From positions 186,001 to 250,000 of the forward strand of contig NZ_QGNX01000003.1 in the NCBI RefSeq assembly GCF_003265325.1: 64,000 nucleotides of DNA, written 5' to 3'. The notes beneath the pieces were generated by a model. That model was not told the origin of the DNA, did not search any database, and saw only the letters and a program-made list of their open reading frames with translations. The stretch comes from Oceanibium sediminis. GTDB lineage: Bacteria > Pseudomonadota > Alphaproteobacteria > Rhodobacterales > Rhodobacteraceae. Shown piece after piece: positions 1-9,488 of the stretch. The translations under genes and the position numbers were made by a program. Every line of letters starts with the position of its first letter. Position 1 is the stretch's first letter.

Positions 1-112
1 GCGGCGGCGGCAGGTTGTCGATGCAGAACAGGCCCAGGTCCTCCAGCGCCTTCATGGCCTGGGTCTTGCCCGCCCCGGACATGCCGGTGACGATCAGCGT
101 GGAATTGGTCAT
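1..112 (-). CDS. RapZ/YvcJ-like P-loop nucleotide-binding protein (N-terminal part, cut by window edge)
   Basis: Only the first 37 codons are present. They read as a short N-terminus, a Walker A motif ([10 protein letters not shown], residues 8-17) and then [15 protein letters not shown], which is the hallmark start of the RapZ/YvcJ family. RapZ binds glucosamine-6-phosphate and guides RNase E to the GlmZ sRNA in E. coli; in other bacteria the role is unclear. The ATG overlaps the stop codon of the ABC ATPase gene by four bases (ATGA), so the two are translationally coupled. In many alphaproteobacteria the usual rapZ copy sits beside hprK, so this may be a second copy linked to a transporter. 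The family call is firm for the N-terminus; the rest cannot be seen. Confidence 0.8.
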   Translation of the reverse strand, partial: MTNSTLIVTGMSGAGKTQAMKALEDLGLFCIDNLPPP

Positions 113-1224
113 GCCTCTGCCCCCGCGACCTCCGGAACCGAGGAGACCAGAGCCTTGCCGGAGGTGGCGAACAGCTTCAGCGTATCGGGGTGCGCGGCCA
201 GGAAGACCTCCTCGCCCTCTTTCAGGTGGGGCGGGTCGTTCTGGCGGATGGTGATCGTCTGCGCGTTCAGGCGTACCTGATAATACCAGTCCGATCCCGT
301 CGGCAGGACCGAGGTGACCTGGACCGGCACCATGCCCGGGCCTGCCTGCCGGTGCAGGCGCAATTCCTCCGCCCGCAGGCCGAGCTTCACGGGGCCGCTC
401 TCGCCGCTGCTCACCCCGTCGGGCAGGGGCAGGTCCAGACCGCCGCACAGGATGCGCCCGCCCTCGATCCGCCCTTCGATCAGGTTGATGCGCGGGTTGC
501 CCAGGAAATCGGCCGCGAATTCGTTCGCCGGTTGCGCGTACACGTCCAGCGGCGGGGCGAATTGCTGCAACTCTCCGTTTTGCAACAGCGCGATGTGGGT
601 CGACATGGTCAGCGCTTCAAGCTGGTCGTGAGTGACGTAAAGGATCGTGGCCCCGGTGTCGTTGTGCAGCCGCTTCAGCTCTGCCCGCATGTCCATGCGC
701 AGCGTCGCGTCCAGGTTCGACAGCGGCTCGTCCAGAAGCAGGACGGAGGGTTCCATGATCAGCACGCGGGCGATGGCGACACGCTGCTGCTGACCGCCCG
801 AAAGCTCGCTGGTGTAGCGCCCGAGAAGCTGGTCGATCTGCAACGCGGCGGCCACCTTTTCCAGGCGCTGGGCGATTTCCGCCTTGCCGACCTTCTGCAC
901 CTCCAGCCCGAAGGAAATGTTCTTGGCCACTGTCAGATGTGGCCAAAGCGCGTAGCTCTGGAACACCAGCCCCAGCCCGCGTTTCGAGGGGGGCAGGCTG
1001 GTCGCATCTTCCAACGAGAAGGCGATCTTGTCGCCGATGCGGATGGTCCCGTAGGTCGGGGAATCCAGCCCGGCAATCATCCGCAGCGTCGTCGTCTTGC
1101 CGCAGCCCGAGGGGCCCAGCAGCGTCGTGAAGGACCCGTCGGGGATTTCCAGCGACAGGTCGCTGACCGCGCGCACGTTGCTTCCATAAAGACGGGAAAC
1201 CCCATCCAGAACGATGGCAGGCAT
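109..1224 (-). CDS. ABC transporter ATP-binding protein, FbpC/PotA/AfuC type
   Basis: 371 residues, normal for this family. Cytoplasmic ATPase energising the importer encoded just upstream (permease 1226-3022, binding protein 3136-4254). Visible motifs are Walker [10 protein letters not shown] near residue 38, Q-loop [10 protein letters not shown], signature LSGGQQQR, Walker B VLLLDEP and H-loop YVTHD, all intact. The C-terminal third fits a TOBE substrate-regulatory domain. The ATG has a strong ribosome binding site (GGGAGGG) and lies one base after the permease stop. Such proteins are often labelled iron or polyamine importers, but the same family includes hexose-phosphate (AfuC) and phosphonate importers, so the substrate is not known from sequence. 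Confidence 0.93.
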   Translation of the reverse strand: MPAIVLDGVSRLYGSNVRAVSDLSLEIPDGSFTTLLGPSGCGKTTTLRMIAGLDSPTYGTIRIGDKIAFSLEDATSLPPSKRGLGLVFQSYALWPHLTVAKNISFGLEVQKVGKAEIAQRLEKVAAALQIDQLLGRYTSELSGGQQQRVAIARVLIMEPSVLLLDEPLSNLDATLRMDMRAELKRLHNDTGATILYVTHDQLEALTMSTHIALLQNGELQQFAPPLDVYAQPANEFAADFLGNPRINLIEGRIEGGRILCGGLDLPLPDGVSSGESGPVKLGLRAEELRLHRQAGPGMVPVQVTSVLPTGSDWYYQVRLNAQTITIRQNDPPHLKEGEEVFLAAHPDTLKLFATSGKALVSSVPEVAGAEA

Positions 1225-1225
1225 C

Positions 1226-3022
1226 TTACCCTCCCAGGCCTTTTGCTATGTTGGTTCCCATGACCCGCCGGCTGATGACGGTGCTGGTGACAACGATGAT
1301 TATGAGAAGAAGGACCATGCCGTTGGTATAGGGATACCAGCCGCGATCCGTGTATCGCAGGGTGATGGTCGTCGCGAGTTGGGTGGCCGGCGTCACCAGC
1401 AGGATAAGCAGCGAAAGCTCCCGCGTGACCGAAATGAACGGCAGCAGCATCCCTGAAAAGTAAGTGGATTTCTGCACCGGGATCATCACCCGGCGCATCC
1501 GCGTCCACCAGGAGGCGCCCGCCATCAGCGCGGCCTCTTCCAGCTCGGGGCCGATCTGGCGCATGGCGCTGACCCCGGCTTTCACCGCGTAGGGCAGGTA
1601 GCTGACCGTACAGACGATGACGAGCAGCAGGAAGCTGCCATGCAGCGACGGGATCGGGCCGCGCGGCACCGCGAACATGGCCAGGAAGATGGCGCCAAGC
1701 GCGATAGACGGCATCAGGTAGGGCAGGAAGGACATCTGGTCCAACGCCTGCGAGATCCAGTTGCCGCGCATCCGCACGATGGCATAGCCCACCAGGATGC
1801 CGAGGATCCCGGTGACCACCGCCACCACCACGGCCAGCTTCATCGTGTTGCCGAGTGCGGACATCAGCTGCGAGTTGCGCAGGATGCCCGGCTCCCCGGT
1901 CCCGAGGCCGATGTTCAGGCTCGCGTCGCCGATCCAGTAGTGCCAGGTGAAGTTCTCCCAGGCATAGATGCCGGGGCGCAGCATGACCGTGTCGATCGCC
2001 AGCGCGCAGATCGGCACCACGATGGTGCCGAGGATGAAGATCACGACCCCCGCGGCGATAACCCAACGCCAGCGCCCGAGGGCCACCAGCCCGGCGCGCG
2101 CGCCCTTGCCGGAAATCGTCACGAAGCTGCGCCGCGTGCCGATGATCTTGTGATCCATGTAAAGCACCAGCACGCCCAGCAGGATCATCGCGACGGCGGC
2201 GATATAGCCGATGCCGGGCCGCTGCCCGATCAGGTTGGCGTAAAGCGAGGTGGACAGCACGAATTCCCGCACCGGCCCGCCCAGGAACGCGGGCGTGCCG
2301 AAGGTGCCCAGCCCGCGCGAGAACGTCAGCAGGAAGGTCGAAAAGATCGCCGGCAACGCCAGCGGCATCACGATCCGGCGCAGGATCGTCGGGCGGGAAG
2401 CCCCCAGAAGCTCGGCGGATTCCTCGAGCTGGGCGTCGATGTTGCGCAAAGCGCCGCCGATCAGCATGAAGCCGAAGGGGAAGTAGTGCAGCGACAGCGT
2501 GATGATGATCGGGAAGGTGCCATAGGCGAACCAGTCCGGCGTCTCGATCCCGGTCAGGGCGCTGAAGATCCCCTGGTCCCCGCCGATCCGCTCGTTCTTG
2601 AACAGGGTGATCCAGGCCAGCGCCAGCGTCCAGGACGGCATGATGTAGGGAATGATCGCGGCATTGGCGATGAAGCCCTTCATCGGCATGTCCGTGCGCA
2701 CAACCAGCCAGGCCAGCAGCGCGCCGATCGCCAGCGCCAGGAAGGACATGCCGAAGGCGATCTTCAGGGTATTCAGCAGCGGGTGATAGAAGAAGGCATA
2801 GGCGTTTTCACTGAACAGCGTGCGTTTCCAGTGCGCCAAAGTCAATTCGCCCACCTGCGAGCCGGGGATCTGGAAGCGCTCCAGCGGATGCACGATGAAG
2901 GTTTCGCGCAGCATCAGGAACAGCGGCACGATCACCAGGTAGCCGAGGCCGATGATAAACAGGACAGACAGAATTCGCTGAGGCGTCAGGCTCATCCGAA
3001 ATCGATTGTAGGCAGTCCGCAT
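1226..3022 (-). CDS. ABC transporter permease, FbpB/AfuB type with two fused permease domains
   Basis: About 600 residues with two BPD_transp_1 domains in tandem, giving about 12 membrane helices. The two cytoplasmic EAA-type coupling loops are visible: EESAELLGASRPTILRR in the first half and EEAALMAGASWWTRMRR in the second. This single-chain double permease is characteristic of FbpB/AfuB importers. I place the start at 3022, where MRTAYNRF has a good GAGG ribosome binding site seven bases upstream; an in-frame ATG at 3052 adds ten residues but lacks one. It lies between binding protein and ATPase genes. It is a clear paralog of the permease at 42460-44295. Confidence 0.92.
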   Translation of the reverse strand: MRTAYNRFRMSLTPQRILSVLFIIGLGYLVIVPLFLMLRETFIVHPLERFQIPGSQVGELTLAHWKRTLFSENAYAFFYHPLLNTLKIAFGMSFLALAIGALLAWLVVRTDMPMKGFIANAAIIPYIMPSWTLALAWITLFKNERIGGDQGIFSALTGIETPDWFAYGTFPIIITLSLHYFPFGFMLIGGALRNIDAQLEESAELLGASRPTILRRIVMPLALPAIFSTFLLTFSRGLGTFGTPAFLGGPVREFVLSTSLYANLIGQRPGIGYIAAVAMILLGVLVLYMDHKIIGTRRSFVTISGKGARAGLVALGRWRWVIAAGVVIFILGTIVVPICALAIDTVMLRPGIYAWENFTWHYWIGDASLNIGLGTGEPGILRNSQLMSALGNTMKLAVVVAVVTGILGILVGYAIVRMRGNWISQALDQMSFLPYLMPSIALGAIFLAMFAVPRGPIPSLHGSFLLLVIVCTVSYLPYAVKAGVSAMRQIGPELEEAALMAGASWWTRMRRVMIPVQKSTYFSGMLLPFISVTRELSLLILLVTPATQLATTITLRYTDRGWYPYTNGMVLLLIIIVVTSTVISRRVMGTNIAKGLGG

Positions 3023-3074
3023 TCTTGGGTCCTCGGCAGTCGGGGCGTTCATGTCTGAAGGGGGCTCGGGCAGG

Positions 3075-3100
3075 AAGAGCCCGCGCGGCGGCGGGCCCTT
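3075..3100 (-). terminator. Hairpin between binding-protein and permease genes
   Basis: Arms 3075-3084 and 3091-3100 form a 10-bp GC-rich stem with one mismatch and a 6-base loop. It lies between the stop of the binding-protein gene and the start of the permease gene. There is no long U tract, so it more likely stabilises the upstream mRNA or partially attenuates, giving more binding protein than permease. Confidence 0.5.
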
Positions 3101-3135
3101 CCCCTGGTATGCGTGGTGGTTACGTCAGCGCGGGC

Positions 3136-4254
3136 TTAGCGCTGGGCGTACTTCAGCCATGTGTCGAGCACGATGCCGCGGTTCTCGGCGGCGAAGTCGC
3201 GGTCGTAGTGCCACATCTTTTCTTTCCACCATGAAAGCGGCATGTCGCCCTCAAAGGGCACCTGGTTTGGGTTCGGAGAGTAGACGCCCGGCGAATCCGC
3301 CCAAGGTGCGAAGCCTTCCATGGTGCTGAGGTATTCCATGAAGACTTTGGCCGCGTTCGGGTGCTTCGCGTTCGCGGACAGTTGCAGCACGATGGGATAG
3401 TAATAGCCCAGCGTCGGCTGGATCGCGCGGCTGTCCGAAATCTTCAGCCCCTGCAAGGGCGCGTCGCGGTGCTTGGAGTAGACGTAGAACATCCCGTAGG
3501 GCGGGTTGTCCTGCCCCGGTGCGCCCACCGCCTCGGAGATCTTGGTGTCTGAGGTCATGATGATCGCGTCGTTTTCCAGGAAACGTTTGATGAACTCCAG
3601 GCCCGCGTTGTCCTCGGTCATCTCCAGCGGTTTGCCGAAGCGGCGTTCGTAGTCGGCGGCAAGCTCATCGCTACGGCGGACCCATTCGGTCAGCGCGTTC
3701 TGGTGCTCGCCGGTGATCGCCACGTCACGGATCATGACACGGCCGCGGAATTCCTCGGTCGTCAGGTCCCACACGCTGCTCAGCGGGTCGGCGTCGGGGT
3801 GCTTTTCGGTGTTGTAGCCGAAGACCCGGCCGATATAGCCCAGCACCAGCGGGTCCTTGTCTTCCTCTGCAAAGAGCTCGCGCGCGGTGGGGGGCACGTA
3901 GTTGATCATGTAGCCGGGGTTCGCCAGAAGCTCGCGCGCGGCGACCCAGTCTTCCGCGACGACCATGTCGACGTCATGCACGCCGGCCACGGATTCCTGG
4001 TAGGTCCGCTGGATCAGGTCCTGCTCGCCCAGGCGCACCACTTCGACGTTGATCCCGGTCATGGCCGAGAAGTTTTCGGCGGCCTTCGCCGTGCGGCTGG
4101 TCGTGGAATAGACCAGCAGCGCGCCCTCTTCCTTGGCGGCGGCCTCGATCTGGGCCCAGTCCTCGTCCTGGGCCGCCGCGCCGGACGCGCCAAGGGCAAT
4201 TCCCATCGCGGTGACAGCGGCGGCGCATGTTCGTGTAATTTTCTTGTTTAACAT
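3136..4254 (-). CDS. Periplasmic substrate-binding protein of an FbpA/AfuA-type ABC importer
   Basis: 372 residues. It starts MLNKKITRTC followed by a hydrophobic Sec signal ending GASGAAAQDE, so the mature protein is periplasmic. The start at 4254 is preferred over one 13 codons upstream because GGAGGA sits six bases before it. The body fits extracellular solute-binding protein family 1 (iron-type fold), with a typical early YSTTSRTAKAAENFSAMTG stretch. It is first in a unit with permease and ATPase, read leftward. Homologs have been assigned to ferric iron, phosphonates or sugar phosphates, so the ligand is open; the RapZ-like gene at the end of the unit hints at a phosphorylated sugar, but only weakly. 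Confidence 0.9.
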   Translation of the reverse strand: MLNKKITRTCAAAVTAMGIALGASGAAAQDEDWAQIEAAAKEEGALLVYSTTSRTAKAAENFSAMTGINVEVVRLGEQDLIQRTYQESVAGVHDVDMVVAEDWVAARELLANPGYMINYVPPTARELFAEEDKDPLVLGYIGRVFGYNTEKHPDADPLSSVWDLTTEEFRGRVMIRDVAITGEHQNALTEWVRRSDELAADYERRFGKPLEMTEDNAGLEFIKRFLENDAIIMTSDTKISEAVGAPGQDNPPYGMFYVYSKHRDAPLQGLKISDSRAIQPTLGYYYPIVLQLSANAKHPNAAKVFMEYLSTMEGFAPWADSPGVYSPNPNQVPFEGDMPLSWWKEKMWHYDRDFAAENRGIVLDTWLKYAQR

Positions 4255-4372
4255 CGGCTTTCCTCCACATGCCGGTACACGCCCGGCAAGCACCCGACCT
4301 GACGTCCCGAGAGTTGGGTGTGTGCAAGGGGTCCGTTGCCGAAGTCACTAAATGTAACGGCTTTGAAACATC

Positions 4373-4402
4373 ACGGTATGAAGCGGTGCGGCCAGCTGTC
4401 AA
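4373..4402 (-). promoter_or_regulatory. Probable sigma-70 promoter of the ABC importer operon
   Basis: On the minus strand a perfect -35 box TTGACA (4397-4402) is followed after 18 bases by TACCGT (4373-4378), a weak -10. It lies about 120 bases upstream of the binding-protein start. The -35 is convincing; the -10 is only a partial match. Confidence 0.4.
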
Positions 4403-4704
4403 TATTAGATTGCATTGTGAAAGCAAATCATCGCGCCAGAGACTCGGTGAGTCCTGCCACGGCGGCGGACGGAAAGTCGCGCCAGCCACGCGCCCGAAGC
4501 GCCGCTGGACTGGCCTTGGCCAACATCCCGGAAAGGGGGCGATTTTCCCAGAAGAGCGGTTTGAGTGAAGATCCCGGCCCTGTTCCGAAAGGGGCCAGTG
4601 TCCGGAGACAAGCCGCGATGCGCGGTGCAGGGGGGGCGGCGGCAAGGGCAGGGCCAACTGCCCCGTCCTTTCCGTGGCGGGCCGGGACCGGCAGCGCCTG
4701 GTGT

Positions 4705-4738
4705 CGTCCCGCCCGGGCCTGAACGCCCGGGCGGGACG
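4705..4738 (-). terminator. Terminator-like hairpin downstream of gdhA
   Basis: Arms 4705-4718 and 4725-4738 are a perfect 14-bp inverted repeat with a 6-base loop, nine bases past the gdhA stop. No U tract follows, which is common in high-GC alphaproteobacteria. Confidence 0.7.
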
Positions 4739-4746
4739 GATTGCTA

Positions 4747-6426
<1,680 letters not shown>

Positions 6427-6876
6427 TCAGCCGTGGCGCTGGAACACGTCTGTCGTGCCATCGCGCAGCACCAGCAGCGTGTCGAAAGCGTCGACCTGGC
6501 CGCCCATTTCCATGCCGGGCGAGCCGATTGGCATTCCCGGCACCGCAAGGCCAAGGGCGTCGGGGCGTTCGGCCAGCAAGCGCTGGATGTCGTCGGCGGG
6601 GACGTGCCCCTCGATCACGTAGCCCTCGACAAAGGCGGTATGGCAGGAGCCGAGCTCAGGCGTGATCCCCGAGCGTTCCTTGATCGCCCACAGCATGTCC
6701 TGCTCCACGTCGCGGGTGTCGGTGGCGAAGCCGGCCTGCGTCATGTGGTCCGCCCAGGCGGTGCAGCAGCCGCAGGTCGGCGACTTGTAGATCTCGACCC
6801 GGAGCGGGGCCGCGAGGGCCGGGCGCGCGAGCAGCGCCGTTCCAAGGGCGGTCAGGATGAAATGTCTGCGGTTCAT
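6427..6876 (-). CDS. DUF411 (COG3019) metal-binding protein, exported
   Basis: 149 residues. The N-terminus MNRRHFILTALGTALLARPALAA is a signal peptide with twin arginines, so Tat export is possible. The mature part opens with the family motif YKSPTCGCC (Cys35, Cys37, Cys38), the probable metal site, and continues with the typical CHTAFVEGYVIEGHVP stretch. DUF411 proteins are usually found with copper-resistance genes and are thought to bind copper or act as thioredoxin-like periplasmic factors; the exact role is not established. It is the last gene of the leftward CueR unit, about 100 bases after the cytochrome gene. Confidence 0.9.
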   Translation of the reverse strand: MNRRHFILTALGTALLARPALAAPLRVEIYKSPTCGCCTAWADHMTQAGFATDTRDVEQDMLWAIKERSGITPELGSCHTAFVEGYVIEGHVPADDIQRLLAERPDALGLAVPGMPIGSPGMEMGGQVDAFDTLLVLRDGTTDVFQRHG

Positions 6877-6972
6877 GTCTTTGGTCCAGTCCAGTTTTTC
6901 GGCTTTCGTAGTCGTTTTGTCGGTTCGGGGCCAAGCGTACCAGCGTGCACGCGCCCCGGACGGGGTTTTGTT

Positions 6973-7383
6973 TCAGTTGATCCCGTTGGCGCGTTGCAGG
7001 GCGCGGACATAGGCGGTGATCTTTACGACATCCGCCTCGGTCACGCCGTCCACGGGGGGCATGTTGCCGAACCGCCAGTGATGGGCGCGAACACCCTGCC
7101 GCGCCGCGATCAGGAACGCCATGTCGCCGTGATGGCCCGGTTCGTAGATCCGGTGCACGAGCGGCGGCCCCCGGTCCGAGCCAGCGGCGCTTTCTCCGTG
7201 GCAGGTGGCGCAATTAGCATCGAACAGCGTGCGGCCTGCCTGTTGCTGGGCGGTTGGCTGCGGCAGGGTCGCATAGGCCAGATCGACCCTGGCCGACCCG
7301 CCCTCATCGCGAGACGAGATCACCATGGCCGAGATGCCGCCGACGACGACCGCCGCCACGAGAATTGCCAGTCTTTGGGTCAT
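6973..7383 (-). CDS. Membrane-anchored or exported class I cytochrome c
   Basis: 136 residues. One N-terminal hydrophobic segment (residues 5-22) exports or anchors the protein. The haem site CATCH is at 58-62, and a likely Met ligand lies in RFGNMPP near the C-terminus. It probably carries electrons in the periplasm as part of copper handling; the partner is unknown. The ATG overlaps the stop of the cueR-type gene by four bases (ATGA), so the two are coupled. A second cytochrome c lies at the end of the divergent unit (11936-12391). Confidence 0.88.
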   Translation of the reverse strand: MTQRLAILVAAVVVGGISAMVISSRDEGGSARVDLAYATLPQPTAQQQAGRTLFDANCATCHGESAAGSDRGPPLVHRIYEPGHHGDMAFLIAARQGVRAHHWRFGNMPPVDGVTEADVVKITAYVRALQRANGIN

Positions 7384-7781
7384 GCGCCTTGAACTTCCGA
7401 TCCTGCCAGGTCGTCGAGAATGGGGCAGTCGGGGCGGTCGTCCCCGTGACAGCGGGTCACCAGCGTTTGCAACGTGCCGCGCATCGCTTCGAGTTCCTCG
7501 ATCTTTCGCGCGATGCTGTCCAGGTGCTCGATGGCGACCTGGCGCACGTCCGCGCTGGCCCGCTCGCGATCCTTGTAGAGCGACAGAAGCGTGCGGCATT
7601 CTTCGATCGAGAAGCCGAGCGATCGCGCCCGACCCAGGAAGGCGAGCATATGCGCATCACGCTCGGAGAAGTCGCGATAGCCGTTCTCCCCCCGCGCGGG
7701 CTGCACGAGGTCGATGTCCTCGTAATACCGAATGGTCTTGGCGGGCAGGCCGCTAACCCGGGATACGTCGCCGATATTCAA
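7380..7781 (-). CDS. cueR: MerR-family copper-responsive regulator, CueR type
   Basis: 133 residues. It has an N-terminal winged helix-turn-helix (MNIGDVSRVSGLPAKTIRYYE), a long dimerisation helix (about 78-110) and the C-terminal metal loop C-HGDDRPD-C (Cys111 and Cys119), which has the CueR/HmrR spacing for Cu(I), Ag(I) or Au(I). It should twist and activate promoters with 19-bp spacers; two such promoters face away from each other at 8173-8249. The start is TTG at 7781, overlapping the stop of the SHOCT gene (TTGA). Autoregulation through the leftward promoter is likely. Confidence 0.92.
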   Translation of the reverse strand: MNIGDVSRVSGLPAKTIRYYEDIDLVQPARGENGYRDFSERDAHMLAFLGRARSLGFSIEECRTLLSLYKDRERASADVRQVAIEHLDSIARKIEELEAMRGTLQTLVTRCHGDDRPDCPILDDLAGSEVQGA

Positions 7782-8131
7782 GTGGTATCTCCGTCCAGCA
7801 CTTTCCTTGACGCCTCGAACGTCTCCTTGTCGATCTCGCCCCTGGCGAAACGCTCGCGCAGGATCGAAAGCGCGCGATCCCTGTCCACCTGCCCGGAACC
7901 CGGGCCAGCGGGGGGGGCGCCCACCAGCCTGACGATCAACACGACGGCGCCGACGAGCAGCCCGAAGAACAGCAGCATCATGACGGAGCCGTAGAACCAG
8001 CCGCCGCCGCTCATCATGCCGTAATGGCCGTAGTAGGGGCCGTCGCCGGGGTCTGCCTGGGCCATGACGGCCGTTGCTGTGAACAGGCCGACCGCCCCCA
8101 TGACAGTCTGGGATTTCAGGTGCAGTGGCAT
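7778..8131 (-). CDS. SHOCT-domain small membrane protein
   Basis: 117 residues. A hydrophobic N-terminal segment (signal-like, ending TAVMAQA), a second membrane helix in the middle (GSVMMLLFFGLLVGAVVLIVRLV) and a C-terminal SHOCT motif (ALSILRERFARGEIDKETFEASRKVL). The His/Met/Tyr-rich stretch DGPYYGHYGMMSGG before the helix could touch copper. SHOCT proteins with this layout are common in copper-resistance loci but their function is not defined. ATG at 8131 has GGAGG seven bases upstream; a TTG two codons earlier is less likely. First gene of the leftward unit. Confidence 0.85.
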   Translation of the reverse strand: MPLHLKSQTVMGAVGLFTATAVMAQADPGDGPYYGHYGMMSGGGWFYGSVMMLLFFGLLVGAVVLIVRLVGAPPAGPGSGQVDRDRALSILRERFARGEIDKETFEASRKVLDGDTT

Positions 8132-8172
8132 ATCCAAGCCTCCTTTTTCATGACCGTGATCGGTACAGCGTC

Positions 8173-8203
8173 AATATAGGGGTTCCAGCAGATGGAAGGT
8201 CAA
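8173..8203 (-). promoter_or_regulatory. CueR-type promoter/operator, leftward
   Basis: On the minus strand: -35 TTGACC (8198-8203), a 19-base spacer containing the imperfect palindrome CCTTCC ... GGAACC, and -10 TATATT (8173-8178). The overlong 19-bp spacer with a palindrome inside it is the signature of CueR/MerR-activated promoters. It drives the SHOCT, cueR, cytochrome and DUF411 genes. Confidence 0.85.
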
Positions 8204-8218
8204 GGCGTGATTGCGACC

Positions 8219-8249
8219 TTGACCTTCCATCCACTGGAGGCATTAGGTT
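8219..8249 (+). promoter_or_regulatory. CueR-type promoter/operator, rightward
   Basis: -35 TTGACC (8219-8224), 19-base spacer containing CCTTCCATCCACTGGAGG-type dyad, and -10 TAGGTT (8244-8249). Same architecture as the leftward promoter 15 bases away, pointing the other way. It drives the permease, copper ATPase and cytochrome genes. Confidence 0.83.
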
Positions 8250-8275
8250 GAGTTGCGGAAAGGAGTTTCATCCGC

Positions 8276-9487
8276 ATGACCTCATTCATCGAAAACTGGA
8301 GCACCGCCGCCGTGACCTCGGCCGGGTTGTTCTGGACGGCATTCTGGGCGTTCGGGCTCGGCTACCTGATCTCGGCGATGATCCAGGTCTTCGTCACCCG
8401 TGCGCGCATGCGCCAGAGCATGGGCGATGCCGGGCCAAAAAGCGTCGCGCTGGGCACGGTTTTCGGCTTCATTTCAAGCTCATGTTCCTTCGCGGCCCTG
8501 TCCACCACCCGCTCGTTGTTCGCGAAGGGGGCGGGGCTGGTGCCGTCGCTGGCGTTCCTGCTGGCCTCCACCAACCTGGTGATCGAGCTGGGGATCGTGA
8601 TCTCGGTCTTCCTGGCGTGGCAGTTCGTCGTGGCCGAGTATGTCGGCGGCATCCTGCTCATCCTGATGATGTGGCTGCTGGTGCGGCTAACCCGCCCCTC
8701 GGCGCTGATCGAGCGCGCCCGCGCGCGCGCACAGGACGCCGAAGGCGGCGAGGAGGAGCAGGTCCCGGACTGGCGCAAGCTGATCGCCAGCGCCGAGGGC
8801 TGGGCGCGTGTCGCCTCGCGATACGTGATGGAATGGAAAATGGTCTGGAAGGATGTGATCATCGGTTTCACCGTGGCCGGGATCATCGCGACCTTCGTTC
8901 CGCGCAGCTTCTTCGAGGCGCTGTTCGTCGGCTCCGGCGCCGCCGACCCGGCGTTCTGGCAGATCGCGGTGCAGGCCATTGTCGGCCCGGTCGCGGCGTT
9001 CTTCACCTTCATCGGCTCGATGGGCAATATCCCCCTTGCGGCGGTGCTTTATTCCAACGGCGTCAGCTTCGCCGGGATCATGGCGTTCATCTTCTCGGAC
9101 CTGGTCGTCTTCCCGGTGCTGCGGATCCAGGCGACCTATTACGGCTGGCGCATGGCGGGCTATATCCTTGGCATATTCCTCGTGGTGCTTGTCGCCTCGG
9201 CGCTGGTGCTGCACCTTGGCTTCGATGCGCTGGGGCTGCTGCCGGACCCAAGCGCCGCGCGAAGCGTCACGGAGCGCAGCTTCTTCAAGGTCGACTACAC
9301 GATGGCGCTGAACCTTGTCTTCGTGGCCCTCTCGCTCGGCTTCTTGGTCTGGAAGGCCCGCCGCCACGGGATCGACGTCGCAATGCCCGCAGCATGGGGC
9401 GAGCGGATCCTATTCACCCTTGCAATCCTGTCCTTTGGCTGGCTCGGCTTCGGTCTTGCCGCGCACGCCGTAATCGGAGTCCAATAA
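8276..9487 (+). CDS. COG0701/PF03773 permease
   Basis: 403 residues with about eight to ten membrane helices in two halves joined by a charged cytoplasmic loop (about residues 145-185). The stretch [25 protein letters not shown] and the second-half counterpart [38 protein letters not shown] are typical of the PF03773 permease family, which includes ArsP (organoarsenical efflux). Here it is first in the CueR-driven unit directly before a copper ATPase, so a role in copper or thiol/metal export is likelier than arsenic. ATG with AAAGGAG upstream. Transported substrate unknown. Confidence 0.85.
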   Translation: MTSFIENWSTAAVTSAGLFWTAFWAFGLGYLISAMIQVFVTRARMRQSMGDAGPKSVALGTVFGFISSSCSFAALSTTRSLFAKGAGLVPSLAFLLASTNLVIELGIVISVFLAWQFVVAEYVGGILLILMMWLLVRLTRPSALIERARARAQDAEGGEEEQVPDWRKLIASAEGWARVASRYVMEWKMVWKDVIIGFTVAGIIATFVPRSFFEALFVGSGAADPAFWQIAVQAIVGPVAAFFTFIGSMGNIPLAAVLYSNGVSFAGIMAFIFSDLVVFPVLRIQATYYGWRMAGYILGIFLVVLVASALVLHLGFDALGLLPDPSAARSVTERSFFKVDYTMALNLVFVALSLGFLVWKARRHGIDVAMPAAWGERILFTLAILSFGWLGFGLAAHAVIGVQ

Positions 9488-9488
9488 C

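Larger units (their letters stand above)
4255..4746. other. Gene-free region between gdhA and the ABC operon
   Basis: 492 bases without a credible gene. The left half is less GC-rich than its surroundings and holds the likely promoter of the leftward ABC operon (4373-4402). Just upstream of that promoter, around 4408-4430, an imperfect inverted repeat (GATTGC ... GCAAATC) could bind a regulator. The right end holds the gdhA terminator. Confidence 0.6.

Noticed and set aside
109-4254. Ferric iron importer label for the FbpABC-like genes
   Set aside because: The family also carries sugar phosphates, phosphonates and other anions; no iron-related gene or Fur box was seen, so the substrate is left open.
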